DNA of 64,000 nucleotides from Pseudomonas haemolytica. GTDB lineage: Bacteria > Pseudomonadota > Gammaproteobacteria > Pseudomonadales > Pseudomonadaceae. The translations under genes and the position numbers were made by a program. Location of the stretch: NCBI RefSeq assembly GCF_009659625.1, contig NZ_VOIW01000003.1, positions 1 through 64,000 of the forward strand, read 5' to 3'. Under the pieces are notes generated by a model that searched no databases, was not told where the DNA came from, and saw only the letters and a list, made by a program, of their open reading frames with translations. Below, piece by piece: positions 63,351 through 64,000 of this stretch (within the stretch, counting starts at the first letter, position 1; every line of letters begins with the position of its first letter).

Positions 63351-64000
63351 TTACAGCAATGCCATCTGCCTGCCCGGAGGACAGAACGCCGTGCAATCCA
63401 GGTTGAACCCTTCACGACGGTTCAGCCCCAATCGCTTGATCGCCTTGCTGAAGCGTTGCGCCAGCAGATCAGCAAAAGGCCCCTCACCCCGCATGCGCAC
63501 ACCGAAACGGCTGTCATAGACCTCACCACCGCGTACCTGGCGCACCAGGCTCATGACATGGGCCGCACGCTGCGGGTAATGGGCCGCCAACCACTCCTCG
63601 AACAACGGCGCCACCTCCAACGGCAGGCGCAGCATCATATACGCTGCGCTTTGTGCACCGGCCGCGTGAGCCTCGGCGAGCAGGCTCTCCAGTTCGCTGT
63701 CGTTGATCATCGGAATCATCGGCGAGCACAGCACGCCCACCGGGATACCCGCGTCATGCATCACCCGAATCGCCCGCAGCCGCGCCTTGGGTGCTGCCGT
63801 GCGCGGCTCCAGGATGCGCTTGAGCTCGTCGTCCAGGCTGGTGAGGCTGATCATCACCGCCACCAGGCGCTGGCGGGCCAACTCGGTCAGCAGGTCAAGA
63901 TCGCGCAGGATCAGCGACCCCTTGGTGATGATAGTCACTGGGTGCCGGTAGCGCAGCAGCACTTCCAGGGTTTGCCGAGTGATCCTGTATTCGCGCTCGA
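63351..64000 (-). CDS. Radical SAM protein (PA0069 family), C-terminal part
   Basis: The frame is open to the window edge, so only the last 216 or so residues are present; an internal GTG at 63962 is not the real start. Visible are the radical SAM barrel strands YRHPVTIITKGSLILRDLDL, VAVMISLTSLDDELKRILEP and GIPVGVLCSPMIPMINDSEL, and the family C-terminus GLNRREGFNLDCTAFCPPGR. The CxxxCxxC cluster is outside the window. Function unproven; relatives are DNA-photoproduct-lyase-like. Confidence 0.85.
   Translation of the reverse strand, partial: EREYRITRQTLEVLLRYRHPVTIITKGSLILRDLDLLTELARQRLVAVMISLTSLDDELKRILEPRTAAPKARLRAIRVMHDAGIPVGVLCSPMIPMINDSELESLLAEAHAAGAQSAAYMMLRLPLEVAPLFEEWLAAHYPQRAAHVMSLVRQVRGGEVYDSRFGVRMRGEGPFADLLAQRFSKAIKRLGLNRREGFNLDCTAFCPPGRQMALL

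Overview
The window looks like a chromosomal segment from the Pseudomonas fluorescens group. Codon use is GC-rich, nearly every gene has a well-known Pseudomonas relative, and the gene order coxB-coxA-ctaG-coxC-DUF2909-SURF1-ctaA-ctaB-sco next to a SulP/carbonic anhydrase pair matches the P. aeruginosa PA0102-PA0114 order as I remember it. Inverted REP pairs with the core GTGGGAG(G/C)GGGCTTGC recur between genes, as is typical of this species group. No prophage, CRISPR array, tRNA or intact insertion sequence was seen. Most of the window is core genome; the least ordered stretch is about 26.0-26.7 kb.

Layout. 1-300: three tandem rRNA-type promoters firing left, towards an rRNA operon just outside the window. 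0.4-3.9 kb: glutarate/glutaryl-CoA catabolism (gcdG, gcdH, regulator gcdR). 4.3-8.9 kb: proton-translocating transhydrogenase (pntAA-pntAB-pntB) and an acetyl-CoA hydrolase/CoA-transferase. 9.2-12.8 kb: a DUF1127 gene set among GTACAG motifs, then an apparent operon of three secreted DUF2388 paralogues and a large periplasmic DUF4105 protein. 13.0-19.7 kb: citrate transporter with a possible leader ORF, TerC, Na/Pi cotransporter, membrane-tethered M16 peptidase and a DUF5924 membrane protein. 19.8-23.3 kb: an MCE-type lipid ABC transporter. 23.4-27.7 kb: SpmAB-like fusion, GltP, an Ivy-type lysozyme inhibitor, DUF1328 and a small anchored protein. 28.1-31.3 kb: algB-kinB. 31.3-36.8 kb: AmpDh2-like amidase, diguanylate cyclase/EEP/dsbA cluster, cytochrome c4 and a decayed cytochrome c5 gene. 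37.0-42.1 kb: engB, an ErsA-like sRNA, polA, DUF2782, thrB. 42.2-46 kb: zinc uptake (znuA/zur-znuC-znuB) and a lipoprotein. 46-51 kb: katE and the metNIQ methionine transporter. 51-59.7 kb: the aa3/caa3-type cytochrome oxidase locus with heme A synthesis and copper assembly genes. 60-64 kb: an unknown conserved gene, SulP transporter, beta carbonic anhydrase and the C-terminal part of a radical SAM protein.

Genes that work together. The coxB-to-sco block holds the oxidase subunits, heme A synthesis and copper insertion needed for one terminal oxidase. SulP and carbonic anhydrase plausibly form a bicarbonate uptake/hydration pair. AlgB/KinB and the ErsA-like sRNA, which carries a clear AlgU (sigma-22) type promoter, both point to envelope-stress/alginate control. 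The least understood unit is the DUF2388 x3 plus DUF4105 operon. The best small-scale observations are the three rRNA promoters, the ErsA-like gene and the internally deleted cytochrome c5 pseudogene beside intact cytochrome c4.
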